A stretch of 64,000 nt of DNA from Planktothrix sp. FACHB-1365 (GCF_014697575.1 NZ_JACJSC010000006.1:1-64000); one strand, 5' to 3'. Positions 1 to 9,494 are shown, numbered from the stretch's first letter. The notes: generated by a model from the letters alone, not told the origin. Translations and numbers: made by a program.

Positions 1-1127
1 TGGGTTTTAATCACTTCTTTTACCTGATCCGCGTGAGCTTTAATTGCCTTCTTGCTAGGTTTGATTAGGGTTTTAAATCCTATGAATTTTCCGTTATTCT
101 TTTTTCCAGAATGGTGTTTACCAACTGCGTATTGTCGGAAGTTCCAACCTAGAAAGTCGAATCCTGGTTTTACCTTTTCGCCATCTACCTCGATTTCTCT
201 CAATGTGTGGCATATACGGGTTTTGGCTGGTTTCAGTTTTAACCCTATGGGTTTTAACCATTCTTCGATAGCAACTTGACACTGTTGAATGATTTCTAAT
301 TGTGGACTGATTACCACGAAATCATCGGCATATCTGATGGCTTTGGCTTGTACATTATTCTTTTTAGGGAATTTGTTTTCAATGAGCCTAATCATTCCAT
401 CCAGTGCGATGTTTGCGAGTAGAGGACTAATGACTCCTCCTTGTGGAGTGCCTGACTCTGTTGCATTAAATATGCCGTTGTCCATTACCCCAGCTTTTAA
501 CCATTGTCTGATTTGTGCTTTTATAGTTGATGGACAATCAATTTTGGACAGTAGGTATTCATGGTTAATCTGGTCAAAACACTTTGAGATGTCAGCATCT
601 AAGATGTAATATTCACCTTTGTTGATGCTTTGGAAGATTCGTGACATGGCATCATGGGCTGAACGTCCGGGTCTAAACCCATAGCTTTCACCCTCGAATC
701 TGGCTTCCCATTGGGGTTCTAATGCCAATTTAACCAAGGCTTGCCTGATTCTATCGTTTATAGTTGGTATACCTAGTGGGCGTTTTTCGACCTTGGGTTT
801 GGGAATCCATTTCCTTCGGAGTGGTTTTGCCTTTTGGTATTTACTCAGATTTTGGGCAAGTTCTAACCGTTGATTGGGTGTAATGGATTTGATTCCATCA
901 ACCCCGGCTGTTTTCTTCCCTTGATTATCCTGAGTTACCTTTCTAATCGCTAGAAGTTTGGCATAATATGACTTGACTAGAAGTTTTTGGAGCTTCCGAG
1001 CTTTTGCATTTTGTCCCGATAATGATGCCTGGTAAATTCTCTTTTGCAGCTTAAATACTACCCGTTGAACTTTCGCCCAATTGATAGAATTCCATGCTTC
1101 CGTAGTCTTGGTTATACTCGTTTTCAC
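1..1127 (-). CDS. ltrA: Group II intron reverse transcriptase/maturase (partial, C-terminus outside window)
   Basis: This intron-encoded protein would splice and mobilise its host intron. About 375 residues are visible. The N-terminus carries a KLQKRIYQAS segment and the reverse-transcriptase_N motif TQDNQGKKTAGVDGI. RT domains follow: RPLGIPT, YGFRPGRSAHDA, GTPQGGVISPLLANIALD and the catalytic YADDFV. The maturase (X) domain begins near the edge of the window. The start is GTG at 1127; an in-frame TAG lies 30 nt upstream and there is no earlier ATG. The plus-strand open frames over this stretch are antisense shadows. It is a paralogue of the maturase at 32905-34641, with many substitutions. 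Confidence 0.9.
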   Translation of the reverse strand, partial: MKTSITKTTEAWNSINWAKVQRVVFKLQKRIYQASLSGQNAKARKLQKLLVKSYYAKLLAIRKVTQDNQGKKTAGVDGIKSITPNQRLELAQNLSKYQKAKPLRRKWIPKPKVEKRPLGIPTINDRIRQALVKLALEPQWEARFEGESYGFRPGRSAHDAMSRIFQSINKGEYYILDADISKCFDQINHEYLLSKIDCPSTIKAQIRQWLKAGVMDNGIFNATESGTPQGGVISPLLANIALDGMIRLIENKFPKKNNVQAKAIRYADDFVVISPQLEIIQQCQVAIEEWLKPIGLKLKPAKTRICHTLREIEVDGEKVKPGFDFLGWNFRQYAVGKHHSGKKNNGKFIGFKTLIKPSKKAIKAHADQVKEVIKT

Positions 1128-1841
1128 CGTTTTAACCGCTAATTGAAACCTTACCTAACAACTAAACCGAACTCTATGGGCATATCTTAAATATTACATT
1201 TAAGCATTAGCTTCAGAATCCATCTCTCGCCCTCACAACATCCGCTTTAGATTTGTAGCTACCTGACAGTATTCGACCTCTGTAGGAGTATATAGGTTTT
1301 AACGTTCCTTGAAAAATGGTATTATTGCCTTTAGAATCATCCTGTCTGCCGGGGTACTTTTGGGAGTCTTAGTAAGTGAAAAATTAAATTCCTTACCTTT
1401 TATAGAAGTGTATACAAACTTCTATCTTTTCCCCTTGTTCTTTTGAACGCAGTGTAATCAAGTCATTTCACTACTTAATTATTACGACAGTTCAAGCTGG
1501 ATGTTTACTTTCGTTATTCTTGGACAATTGGCTAGGGAACTTGCTTAGATATTTGACTTATATCCGATTTCCCGTTATTCCCAGCTTCAGTGTTTTGATA
1601 ATCAGTCTGACACTGTGGGAATTGCCTTACCCCTTTGGCATAGAATACTCTACCTGTTAGGCTTCGGTAATCCGTACCATTGACTCCGGGGTTGACCTTC
1701 CTCTAAGGTCACATTTTCAAAGTTAAGACAGGCTGGATTCGATTTATTGTTGGATTGATATCCCTTAACCAATTGTCTAAACCTATCTCCCTGTTTACGT
1801 TTCGGGTGTTATTCCTTGACTTTGACAGGAACGTTTCGCAC
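1..1841 (-). mobile_element. Group II intron 1, 5' part (runs off the window)
   Basis: The minus strand starts with GTGCG at 1841, matching the GUGYG consensus for group II intron 5' ends. About 700 nt of non-coding, structure-rich sequence (1128-1841) follows before the maturase gene. The 5' exon is the glycosyltransferase gene: the junction is 5 nt past its TAG stop, so the gene product is intact. The 3' half (end of the ORF, domains V and VI) lies beyond position 1. Its layout matches the complete intron at 32821-35245, but the encoded proteins are clearly diverged, so this is a separate lineage and not a recent copy. Confidence 0.85.
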
Positions 1842-1846
1842 TAATT

Positions 1847-3040
1847 CTATAATAATACTACTTTTTGTTGGAGTAACCGTTGGACTCGGTTTTGAAACGC
1901 GGGTTTGCCAAAACTGGCTAAACTTTGCTGACGTAACCAAGGCCCATTGCAGCGTTGATCTTCACCCTTCAGCAGTTCAATACAAGCTTGAGCAACGGCA
2001 TCTACATCCCGATGAGGCACTTGCCAGCCTAATTTACCATCCTGTAACGGATCAGCCGAACCATCCCTATCCCCAGCAATAACGGGTTTTTCACAGGCCA
2101 TTGCCTCTAAATAAACAATTCCAAACCCTTCTTGAGACGGCATCACATAACCCTCACAGACGCGGTAATGCTCGACTAATTCTTCCGTGGGAACAAACCC
2201 CGCAAACACAACGCGATCGCTTACCCCTAAATCTTGAGCTAACTGTTGGAGTCTGGGTTGGTCATCCCCTCGACCAATGACTAAATATTTAACATCGGGA
2301 AACACTTGAGCAATTTGGGATAAGGCGCGAATGGTGACATCCACTCCTTTATAGGGATCACCTTTCCACAGTCGGGCGACGGTCATTAACACCCGTGCAT
2401 CTTGTAACCCATAGCGTTCAATTAAGTGTTGAGGTTTGGGGCCAGGGGTAAAGTGTTCCCCATTGACCATACAAGGTAACATTTCAAACTGCTTAGGATT
2501 GAGGTGATTGGCAAGACACGCTTGATCTCGGCTATATCGGCTAATTGTCCAAATTTGATCGGCGTTTTGGAGTGCCTTTTGATACTTCGTTGGTAAAGGT
2601 GCCCAAACTTCTTTGCCATAGGTTAAGACGGTGTAGGGAATTCCTAACGGTTGGCAGATGGTTTGTACCAAGTGGGATAAATTAATATGACCACATAACA
2701 CGCGCTCAGGTCGTTCTTGGAGTAAATCTAGGAGTAAAGCTTTTGCTAATTGCAAGCGTCCCCAGGTGGGAAATTGGGATTTAAAATATTGAAATTTAAA
2801 CAAACTTGATGGGGTTTCTAAAGGGTTAAAAGATTCAGGAGAATCGCGTAAAATTAAAACCTGACTCTCTGGATTAATAGGTGGCTTTGTCAGTTCATCA
2901 AGTTGATAAAAATCTTGATAAGCCGTTAAGATATCTTTAACATAGGATTGAATTCCACCTTCACAAGAAAAAACGGCTAAAAAGCACCACGTTAAACGAG
3001 AATGAGTTTGTCCTAGTTTGGGGTGTTTCTGTAATAGCAT
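1847..3040 (-). CDS. Family 4 glycosyltransferase (group 1)
   Basis: Predicted GT-B fold glycosyltransferase of 397 aa that moves a sugar from an NDP-sugar to a lipid or polysaccharide acceptor. The N-terminal half has the GGIQSYVKDI loop typical of GT4 enzymes. The C-terminal half has the EGFGIVYLEAMACEKPVIAG segment with the E-x7-E nucleotide-sugar motif, followed by DGKLGWQVP. The length is normal. No signal peptide or membrane segment is evident, so it is probably cytosolic or peripheral. It is monocistronic here, and a group II intron begins 5 nt after the stop. The substrate cannot be told from sequence; exopolysaccharide or glycolipid synthesis is a guess. Confidence 0.88.
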   Translation of the reverse strand: MLLQKHPKLGQTHSRLTWCFLAVFSCEGGIQSYVKDILTAYQDFYQLDELTKPPINPESQVLILRDSPESFNPLETPSSLFKFQYFKSQFPTWGRLQLAKALLLDLLQERPERVLCGHINLSHLVQTICQPLGIPYTVLTYGKEVWAPLPTKYQKALQNADQIWTISRYSRDQACLANHLNPKQFEMLPCMVNGEHFTPGPKPQHLIERYGLQDARVLMTVARLWKGDPYKGVDVTIRALSQIAQVFPDVKYLVIGRGDDQPRLQQLAQDLGVSDRVVFAGFVPTEELVEHYRVCEGYVMPSQEGFGIVYLEAMACEKPVIAGDRDGSADPLQDGKLGWQVPHRDVDAVAQACIELLKGEDQRCNGPWLRQQSLASFGKPAFQNRVQRLLQQKVVLL

Positions 3041-3282
3041 AGCTGGGTTTCAAAAATAATATTTTTTAGACACAAAATCCGAAATTGCAAGCTAATCTGG
3101 TTCAAAATTAACGGTTTTGTACGCTTTGGGCGTAACATCCTATATCAATAAGTTATAGCAACCCCTGTTTCTCTGTATACAAAAAACGATACCTGTGATA
3201 GTCCCCAAGATTTAGCCTAACACGCTATCCTAGTAAACTCACAGGTATCCGGTTGAAATAATCGAAATAAAAATCCGTTGGT

Positions 3283-3762
3283 TTAGAAGCCTAACGTTAA
3301 AGACTTGTCGATGGGAAGGGCGGCGCCAATTCCTAACCACAGCGTTACTAACGTTCCAAATAAGAAAACCGCACTAGCTACAGGACGACGGAAGGGGTTT
3401 TGGAATTTGTTAACACTTTCAATGAAAGGAACAGCAATTAAGCCCACAGGAATCGAAGACATTAACATGATTCCTAAGAGTTTATTGGGGACTACCCGTA
3501 AAATTTGGAAAGTCGGCCAGAGATACCATTCCGGCAGAATTTCTAACGGCGTAGCGAAGGGATTAGAAGGTTCTCCCATCATTGCCGGGTCAAGAACAGA
3601 CAGGGCAACGATTAAACCGAAAGACCCCAGAATCACCACCGGGAACGTATATAACAAGTCATTGGGCCAAGCAGGTTCACCATAGTAGTTGTGACCCATG
3701 CCTTTAGCTAATTTAGCCCGAAGAACTGGATCACTGAGATCCGGCTTTTTTAAGATGGACAT
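3283..3762 (-). CDS. petD: Cytochrome b6f complex subunit IV
   Basis: Subunit IV (159 aa, normal length) corresponds to the C-terminal half of cytochrome b. It forms the quinol-oxidation site of the thylakoid b6f complex with PetB. The conserved start [18 protein letters not shown] is present, then [15 protein letters not shown], the Qo-site PEWY motif (around residue 77) and three membrane spans ending in [11 protein letters not shown]. It lies 186 nt downstream of petB on the same strand, the usual cyanobacterial petBD order. Confidence 0.98.
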   Translation of the reverse strand: MSILKKPDLSDPVLRAKLAKGMGHNYYGEPAWPNDLLYTFPVVILGSFGLIVALSVLDPAMMGEPSNPFATPLEILPEWYLWPTFQILRVVPNKLLGIMLMSSIPVGLIAVPFIESVNKFQNPFRRPVASAVFLFGTLVTLWLGIGAALPIDKSLTLGF

Positions 3763-3871
3763 GATTAAAAGTGCGCTCCTTTTTTGAGGAATCTAGCAAA
3801 TCGTTGCTGGTTTTTCATTGTGGCTGCAACGCTCTAAATTCAGTGTAGCAAGGGCTACTCCCAAACCCGAA

Positions 3872-3899
3872 ATTTTAGATTTTGGATTTTAGATTTTGG
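3872..3899. repeat. 14-bp direct repeat between petB and petD
   Basis: ATTTTAGATTTTGG occurs twice back to back in the petB-petD spacer, followed by a partial third copy. It is a short AT-rich tandem repeat of unknown role. Confidence 0.8.
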
Positions 3900-3948
3900 A
3901 TTAAAAATCAAAGGAGTAGCTGAAAAACCCAAGCCCTAAGCCGTGCAT

Positions 3949-4617
3949 TTACAGGGGGCCAGAAATGCCTTGCTTCCGAATCATCAGGAAGTGGGCTAAC
4001 ATAAAGACGGCAATCAGCCAAGGCAGCACAAAGGTATGTAAGCTATAGAAACGGCTGAGGGTGCTTTGACCCACGGCAGTACCGCCCCGCATCAGTTCAA
4101 CAATGGTAGAACCAACAACGGGAATGGCTTCGGGAACCCCAGATACAATTTTCACAGCCCAATAACCGACTTGATCCCAAGGCAGAGAATAGCCTGTCAC
4201 CCCAAAAGAAACAGTAATCACGGCTAAAATCACACCCGTGATCCACGTTAATTCACGGGGCTTTTTGAAACCGCCGGTCAGATACACGCGGAAAACGTGC
4301 AGGATCATCATTAACACCATCATGCTGGCAGACCAGCGATGGATAGACCGAATTAACCAACCAAAGCTTACATCCGTCATAATGTACTGAACGGAATTGA
4401 AGGCTTCGGTGACAGTTGGTCTGTAATAGAACGTCATTGCAAATCCAGTGGCAAACTGGATTAAAAAGCAAACTAAAGTAATTCCACCCAAGCAATAGAA
4501 GATGTTCACATGAGGGGGGACATACTTACTTGTAATGTCATCCTCAAGGGCTTGGATTTCCAGCCGTTCATCAAACCACTTAAAGGTCTGAGAGTCTTTT
4601 ATTCCCTTAGAAAACAT
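3949..4617 (-). CDS. petB: Cytochrome b6
   Basis: Core transmembrane subunit of the cytochrome b6f complex (222 aa), binding two b hemes and the covalent heme ci. The start is set at MFSKGI because this gives the family length; an in-frame ATG 14 codons upstream would add a non-conserved extension. Visible landmarks are Cys in NIFYCLGG (heme ci), the paired heme histidines in [10 protein letters not shown] and ILHVFRVY, and the second pair in [11 protein letters not shown] and [16 protein letters not shown]. It is followed by petD. The region upstream is unusually repeat-rich (see 4650-5140), which may separate it from ctpA. Confidence 0.97.
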   Translation of the reverse strand: MFSKGIKDSQTFKWFDERLEIQALEDDITSKYVPPHVNIFYCLGGITLVCFLIQFATGFAMTFYYRPTVTEAFNSVQYIMTDVSFGWLIRSIHRWSASMMVLMMILHVFRVYLTGGFKKPRELTWITGVILAVITVSFGVTGYSLPWDQVGYWAVKIVSGVPEAIPVVGSTIVELMRGGTAVGQSTLSRFYSLHTFVLPWLIAVFMLAHFLMIRKQGISGPL

Positions 4618-4649
4618 GAAGCTAGAATTCCTAACAATGAATTGCTTTG

Positions 4650-5140
4650 ACACTCCCACCCCTAAAGAAGGTGAGATTCTTTAAAGATTTCACTTCAAAT
4701 ATCCCTACAAATAGGGTTCTTGGGCGCAATCCTTTTGCTATAAAAGCGGTCTGCTATCCTTATCTTTCAATAAGCTCCTCAAGCGTTTAGGGTTGCTCCC
4801 CTGGTTTCGACGAGTCCCGCCGTACCTTATTTTGAGCTTAACAGATAAGATATTTGAAAGTGGCTAAAGCCAGAATGCCTATCCCAACCCTAGAAGGGGT
4901 GGGCTTGCAGCACGGTCAAATTCTGTTAGCTATTGTTTTGCTTTCAGGAACCTACGATAATCAGCAAAATATTTGATCATCTGTCCTGTACTTGTTTTAT
5001 CCCGATGGTGTTGCCACTGATCAGTTCACAAGCTTTGACGAACTCAAGCAAAGTCCGAAACGCAATGGCATGATAGAGATGCGTTTAAGTCTCTAGGATT
5101 GACATCCTCCGCCGATGATCGGGGGATGCCTGACTCTGAG
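4650..5140 (-). mobile_element. Probable IS200/IS605-like (tnpB-type) terminal remnants between petB and ctpA
   Basis: No gene is visible in this stretch. On the minus strand two places carry a hairpin followed by a G(G)AG(GA)TGTCAA-type end. One is at about 5140-5095, with stems CATCC/GGATG and CCGAT/ATCGG. The other is at about 4690-4650, with stem CTCACC/GGTGGG. A third hairpin (CCCAACCCT with AGGGGTGGG) lies at 4885-4905. Such subterminal hairpins with TGTCAA tails are the look of IS200/IS605 right ends as I recall them. No transposase survives, so these may be MITE-like relics or may act as terminators or barriers between the divergent genes. Confidence 0.4.
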
Positions 5141-5399
5141 AAATTTGGCTAACAATCAACCATCACCCAGAGAAACAGGGGCTTCGGTTTTTATCCGATT
5201 GACAGCTTAGACTAAAAGCCCGGTGTGTTCTCCCCTCCGATCAAAAATGTAACATAACTTTAACTCAATTTTCACGAAACTCAGGAATCAACATTTGATG
5301 CTGAGAGTCCCTAACGGTCTTGATTTAAAATCAAGTGGTCAAGGTTCCCCAGGGGTTGATCTCGAACCTGAATATTAAAATAGCGATTGAATCACCACC

Positions 5400-6638
5400 A
5401 TGCACAAGCGAGTTTTTCAGATAGCCTCTCTCATTATTCTGCAAATAGCCTTAATCTGGAGCACTTGGGTCACTCCGGTTTCGGCGTTGACTGAAGATCA
5501 AAAGATTTTTAGCGAAAGTTGGCGAATTATTAATCGCGCTTATATTGATGAGAGCTTCAACCATCAAAATTGGTGGTCTATCCGCGAGAAATGGATGCGA
5601 CAACCCTTCAAAAACCGGGAGGAGACCTATCAAGCCATTGAGAAGATGTTAGCCACCCTGGATGACCCCTTTACTCGTCTGTTACGACCGGATCAATATC
5701 GCAGTCTACAAGTTAATACCTCTGGGGAACTCATGGGCGTGGGGTTACAAATTGCCCTGGATGCAGAAACGGGCGATTTAACGGTAATTTCCCCGTTAGA
5801 AGGTTCTCCGGCTGAACAAGCGGGAATTCAACCCCGCGATCGCATTTTGAAAATTGATGGGTTGCCCACTGCTAATTTAACTTTAGATGAATCTGCCGCT
5901 CGGATGCGAGGGCCCATCGGTAGCCGGGTGACATTAACGGTATTACGGGAGGGTAACACGGTAGCGGAAGATTTGGTTTTAATTCGCGATCGCATTGCTC
6001 TTAACCCAGTCACCGCAGAATTACGGTCTGATTTGGGAGAAACGCCTCTGGGTTATATTCGTTTAAGTCAATTTAGTGCCAATGCAACTGAAGAAGTCGC
6101 CCATGCCATTCAATCTTTAGAAAAACAAGGCGCAAAAGCTTATATTTTAGACTTAAGAAATAATCCAGGGGGATTATTACAATCGGGGATAGAAATTGCC
6201 CGTCTTTGGTTAGATGAAGGCACGATTGTTTATACTGTAAATCGTCAGGGGGTCTTGGGGAGTTTTGAAGCAGTGGGTTCAGCTTTAACTCATGCTCCTT
6301 TAGTGGTTTTAGTCAACCCAGGAACGGCGAGTGCCAGTGAAATTTTAGCCGGAGCTTTACACGATAATCATCGAGGGATTTTAGTGGGAGAAAAAACCTT
6401 TGGAAAAGGGTTAATTCAATCTCTATTTGATTTATCCGATGGGTCAGGATTAGCGGTTACGGTTGCCAAGTATGAAACCCCCAATCATACAGATATTAAT
6501 AAGTTGGGGATTATGCCGGATCGGGTTATTCCAGCAGAATCTTTACTGCTTCGCAGTCAAGTCGCAACTGCATCGGATCAACAATATCAAGCGGCTTTGG
6601 AATTATTGTCCTCTCAATTGATGATTGCCAAGAACTGA
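5400..6638 (+). CDS. ctpA: Carboxyl-terminal processing protease (S41 family)
   Basis: Serine protease (412 aa) of the CtpA/Prc family, which in cyanobacteria removes the C-terminal extension of photosystem II D1 in the lumen. An N-terminal signal peptide (residues 1-29, ending near VSALT) is followed by a helical region, a PDZ domain (about 100-185, GVGLQIALD and GIQPRDRILKIDG) and the S41 catalytic core. The catalytic Ser is in PGTASASEIL (about 311) and the Lys in EKTFGKG about 25 residues later. It is divergent from petB. CtpB and CtpC paralogues share the architecture, so the exact paralogue is inferred. Confidence 0.93.
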   Translation: MHKRVFQIASLIILQIALIWSTWVTPVSALTEDQKIFSESWRIINRAYIDESFNHQNWWSIREKWMRQPFKNREETYQAIEKMLATLDDPFTRLLRPDQYRSLQVNTSGELMGVGLQIALDAETGDLTVISPLEGSPAEQAGIQPRDRILKIDGLPTANLTLDESAARMRGPIGSRVTLTVLREGNTVAEDLVLIRDRIALNPVTAELRSDLGETPLGYIRLSQFSANATEEVAHAIQSLEKQGAKAYILDLRNNPGGLLQSGIEIARLWLDEGTIVYTVNRQGVLGSFEAVGSALTHAPLVVLVNPGTASASEILAGALHDNHRGILVGEKTFGKGLIQSLFDLSDGSGLAVTVAKYETPNHTDINKLGIMPDRVIPAESLLLRSQVATASDQQYQAALELLSSQLMIAKN

Positions 6639-6716
6639 TGAGATTACGGGAATGGGAAACAAGGAAAAGGGTTTTATTGGATTCTAAAATGCTGTCTAAA
6701 TGCTCATTACCTGACT

Positions 6717-8156
6717 ATGTTAGATTATGATTTGGTGATTTTAGGAGGAAGTTTAACGGGACGCTATGCTGCTTTATTAGCGTCTCAAATGCAGGGGCGG
6801 GTCGCTTTAGTTGAACCGAAAGAACTCACTTTAACACCCGGATATCAAGGGTTATTTCCGATTGCAAATTCTATCCAAAATCAACAGCAAGTTTTCCTCA
6901 GCAAAAAAGCAGATCTTGAAAGTAATTTTAAGGGCAAAAAAATTAAACGGTGGTTAGATTTAGTCAGAGCTAACCAGACAGAAATTTATTCCCCACAACG
7001 GTTAGCGACGGGGGGAATTGATGTGATTGTGGGGGAAGGAGAATTTATTGAGTCTCGGCGTTTAAGGTTTAGAATTAATAACCGAATTTTGCGATCGCGC
7101 AATTATTTATTAGCCTTAGCATCCCAACCGAAAATTCCTGCTATTGAAGGGTTATTATCCACAGGATTTATAACCCCCAATACCCTCGATTTGTTTTTAG
7201 AAAAACAGCCGAATTTATCAGAAACGGTTCCCCAACGGTTAGCCATTATTGGAGGCGATCCCGCAGGGGTTGAGTTGGCTCAGGTGTTCACTCGTTTAGG
7301 AGTGGAGGTAATTCTAGTAGTTGAAGGAACGCAAATTTTAGCTCAAGAAGAGCCAGAAGCAGTACAGTTAATCCAAGGACAATTAGAAGCGGAAGGAGTA
7401 AAAGTTTTAACTCAAACTCCAGTCATTCAAGTTAAAAAAATTGAGGATAAAAAATGGATTCAAGCGGGAAATACCGCCCTAGAAGTTGATGAAATTCTCC
7501 TAGCTTGTGGGTCTAAAATAGATTTAGAACCCTGGAATTTTAACTTAATTAACGTTCAATTAAAAGGTCATTATTTAGGGGTGAATGAAAAATTACAAAC
7601 CACAAATCCTAGAATTTACGGTTGTGGAGAGATTTTAGGGGGGTATTCCTTTGAACATATCGCCCAATATGAAGCCCAAATTGCCCTTAAAAATGCCCTA
7701 TACTGGCCTAAGTTTACGGTCAATTATCAAAGCATTCCTTGGGCTATTTTTTCCCACCCCCAATTTGCCAGAGTCGGCTTCACAGAAACCCAAGCAAAAA
7801 GTCGGTATGGAACTCAAGTTATTGTTGAAAGACAATCACTCAAACAGATCACTCAAGCTCAAATTTGGGGAGAAACAACGGGATTTTGTAAACTTGTTGG
7901 CTTATCTAATGGTAAACTATTAGGGGCTACGGTGGTGGGTTCTCAAGCGAGTGAGTTAATTCATACCCTTGCTTTAGCAATTCGTCAAGGGGTAAACTTG
8001 AAAACCTTAGCAGAATGTCCTGCTATTTTACCGACGTTTTCCGAAGTTTATCATCAAAGTGCGATCGCCTGGATTGATCAACGTCGTCGTCAAAATACAG
8101 TATTATTTGATGGAATTGAGAATCTATTTCATTGGCGACGATATTGGGGAAATTAA
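6717..8156 (+). CDS. Lipoamide dehydrogenase/mercuric reductase-family flavoprotein lacking redox cysteines
   Basis: FAD/NAD(P)-binding pyridine nucleotide-disulfide oxidoreductase (479 aa). It has an FAD dinucleotide motif (VILGGSLTGRYAA, residues 6-18), a second Rossmann motif (IIGGDPAGVELAQVF), the NPRIYGCGEI FAD motif and the C-terminal dimerisation domain (FSHPQFARVGFTE). The usual GGTCxNxGCxPSK redox segment is replaced by LTPGYQGLFPIAN, with no Cys pair. The C-terminal HxHPTxSE active-site motif reads AILPTFSE, so the catalytic His is lost too. Classic dithiol chemistry is therefore unlikely; an NAD(P)H-dependent reductase or other flavin role is inferred. The next gene follows closely. 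Confidence 0.85.
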   Translation: MLDYDLVILGGSLTGRYAALLASQMQGRVALVEPKELTLTPGYQGLFPIANSIQNQQQVFLSKKADLESNFKGKKIKRWLDLVRANQTEIYSPQRLATGGIDVIVGEGEFIESRRLRFRINNRILRSRNYLLALASQPKIPAIEGLLSTGFITPNTLDLFLEKQPNLSETVPQRLAIIGGDPAGVELAQVFTRLGVEVILVVEGTQILAQEEPEAVQLIQGQLEAEGVKVLTQTPVIQVKKIEDKKWIQAGNTALEVDEILLACGSKIDLEPWNFNLINVQLKGHYLGVNEKLQTTNPRIYGCGEILGGYSFEHIAQYEAQIALKNALYWPKFTVNYQSIPWAIFSHPQFARVGFTETQAKSRYGTQVIVERQSLKQITQAQIWGETTGFCKLVGLSNGKLLGATVVGSQASELIHTLALAIRQGVNLKTLAECPAILPTFSEVYHQSAIAWIDQRRRQNTVLFDGIENLFHWRRYWGN

Positions 8157-8164
8157 GCTTGAAA

Positions 8165-8749
8165 ATGTTTAGAATCAGATCTCAACAAATGCAAAAATCA
8201 AATTCTACTTTTTTATCGATGTTTTCCATTTCAAAATGTAGATTTCTCCGGTTGCTCAACGGATATCAATCCTTGACATTAATCAGTTTGGCTCTCCTAA
8301 TTTTAACGGTTTCTGGCTGTCAAAAACCAGCGGCTCAAGTACAGTTAGGTCAAGATCAAGAATGTTTTGGATGTGATTTTAAAGGTAAAAGTTTACAAGG
8401 GCAGAATTTAGAAGGAGCTAAACTCAATAATTCTAACTTCAGTCAAGCAGATTTGAAAGGAGTTAATCTCAAAGGGGCGTTGTTAGATAATGTGGATTTT
8501 ACGGGGGCAAATTTAGCAGGGGCTGATTTAAGTGGAGCCGCCTTAACTCAAGCTAATTTAACCAATGCTAATTTGAGTCAAGCTAATCTTACAGGGGCAT
8601 TTATTCGAGGTGCTAAACTCAATAATGCTAAACTCAATAATGCTAATTTTAAGGATACTGATTTGAATTCAGCCGACTTAACGGGAGCCAATACAAAAGG
8701 AGCTAATTTTCAAGGGGCAATCATGCCGGATGGTACAATTCAAAAGTAA
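8165..8749 (+). CDS. Pentapeptide-repeat lipoprotein
   Basis: Secreted lipoprotein with a right-handed quadrilateral beta-helix. A hydrophobic segment ends in the lipobox LTVSGC, so the mature protein would be lipid-anchored at that Cys. It is followed by DQECFGCDFKGKSLQGQ and about 20 tandem A(N/D)LxX pentapeptides (for example ANLAGADLSGAALTQANLTN), ending in MPDGTIQK. The start is uncertain: MFRIRSQQ at 8165 just after the upstream stop is used, and MQKSN at 8189 or an internal Met nearer the hydrophobic core are alternatives. The function of this cyanobacterial family is unknown; tandem location suggests co-transcription with the flavoprotein. Confidence 0.85.
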   Translation: MFRIRSQQMQKSNSTFLSMFSISKCRFLRLLNGYQSLTLISLALLILTVSGCQKPAAQVQLGQDQECFGCDFKGKSLQGQNLEGAKLNNSNFSQADLKGVNLKGALLDNVDFTGANLAGADLSGAALTQANLTNANLSQANLTGAFIRGAKLNNAKLNNANFKDTDLNSADLTGANTKGANFQGAIMPDGTIQK

Positions 8750-8759
8750 CCTTAAAAAC

Positions 8760-8821
8760 AGAAATCGGGTTTTTATCTTTAATTATCTGTATAATTATAG
8801 TAGGTTAAAATCCCGGTTTCT
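8760..8821. repeat. Interrupted inverted repeat of the AGAAACCGGGTTT family
   Basis: AGAAATCGGGTTTTT at the left and AAAATCCCGGTTTCT at the right form 15-bp arms with two mismatches around an AT-rich loop. The same arms occur at 28004-28068, so this is a dispersed element. It sits between the pentapeptide and HAD genes and could terminate transcription of the former. Confidence 0.7.
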
Positions 8822-8836
8822 ATATTCTATTTTATC

Positions 8837-9490
8837 ATGCTTAAAGCAATTTTATTTGATTTAGATGGAACTCTTACTAATACTGACCCCTTCCACTATC
8901 AAACCTGGGCAAATGTTTTAGAAACTCATCAAATTACGATTGATTCAAGCTTTTATAAAACTCATATTAGTGGCAAAACAAACGCTGAAATTGTCAAGAA
9001 TTTATTTCCTCATTTTTCCGAAGAAGAAGGATTAAAATTAGCTAATTTAAAAGAATCTAAATTTCGAGAATTAGCCGTTAATTTAGAACCCTTACCCGGA
9101 TTAAACGATTTTTTAGTGTGGGTCAAACAACAGTCTTTTAAAACAGGTTTAGTGACGAATGCCCCTCGTGAAAATACAGATTTTATGCTGGAAACCCTGA
9201 ATCTATCGAATTATTTTGATAGTGTTATTTTATCCGATGAAATTGGAATCGGAAAACCCGATCCGGCTCCTTATCAATATTGTTTAGAGCAGTTAAATGT
9301 TTTAGCAGAAGAAGCGATCGCATTTGAAGATTCTCCCTCTGGAATTCGGTCTGCAATTGCTGCGGGTATTAAAACCATTGGGGTTGCTTCCACTCATGAA
9401 CCTAAAATTTTAACAGATTTAGGTGTGGCATTGGTGATTGAGGATTTTAAAAATTTAGCTTTGGGAACCTATCTCCAAAAAATTAGATAA
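8837..9490 (+). CDS. HAD-superfamily hydrolase (beta-phosphoglucomutase-like phosphatase)
   Basis: Cytosolic HAD subfamily IA enzyme (217 aa). Motif I is FDLDGTLTNTDP (the Asp nucleophile at about residue 8 and the acid/base Asp two later), motif II is in GLVTNAPREN, the Lys motif is GIGKPDPAPY, and motif IV is AFEDSPSGIRSAIAAG. A helical cap lies between motifs I and II. The family includes beta-phosphoglucomutases, phosphoglycolate phosphatases and sugar phosphatases; the substrate cannot be assigned. It is convergent with the defence operon to the right. Confidence 0.9.
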   Translation: MLKAILFDLDGTLTNTDPFHYQTWANVLETHQITIDSSFYKTHISGKTNAEIVKNLFPHFSEEEGLKLANLKESKFRELAVNLEPLPGLNDFLVWVKQQSFKTGLVTNAPRENTDFMLETLNLSNYFDSVILSDEIGIGKPDPAPYQYCLEQLNVLAEEAIAFEDSPSGIRSAIAAGIKTIGVASTHEPKILTDLGVALVIEDFKNLALGTYLQKIR

Positions 9491-9494
9491 AATC

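Noticed and set aside
52-609. Plus-strand open frames across the first 600 bp
   Set aside because: They lie opposite the maturase gene; the minus strand encodes recognisable RT motifs through the same region.
4618-4659. N-terminal extension of cytochrome b6 ([14 protein letters not shown])
   Set aside because: PetB is about 215-222 aa in the family; the extension is not conserved and lies in repeat-like sequence.
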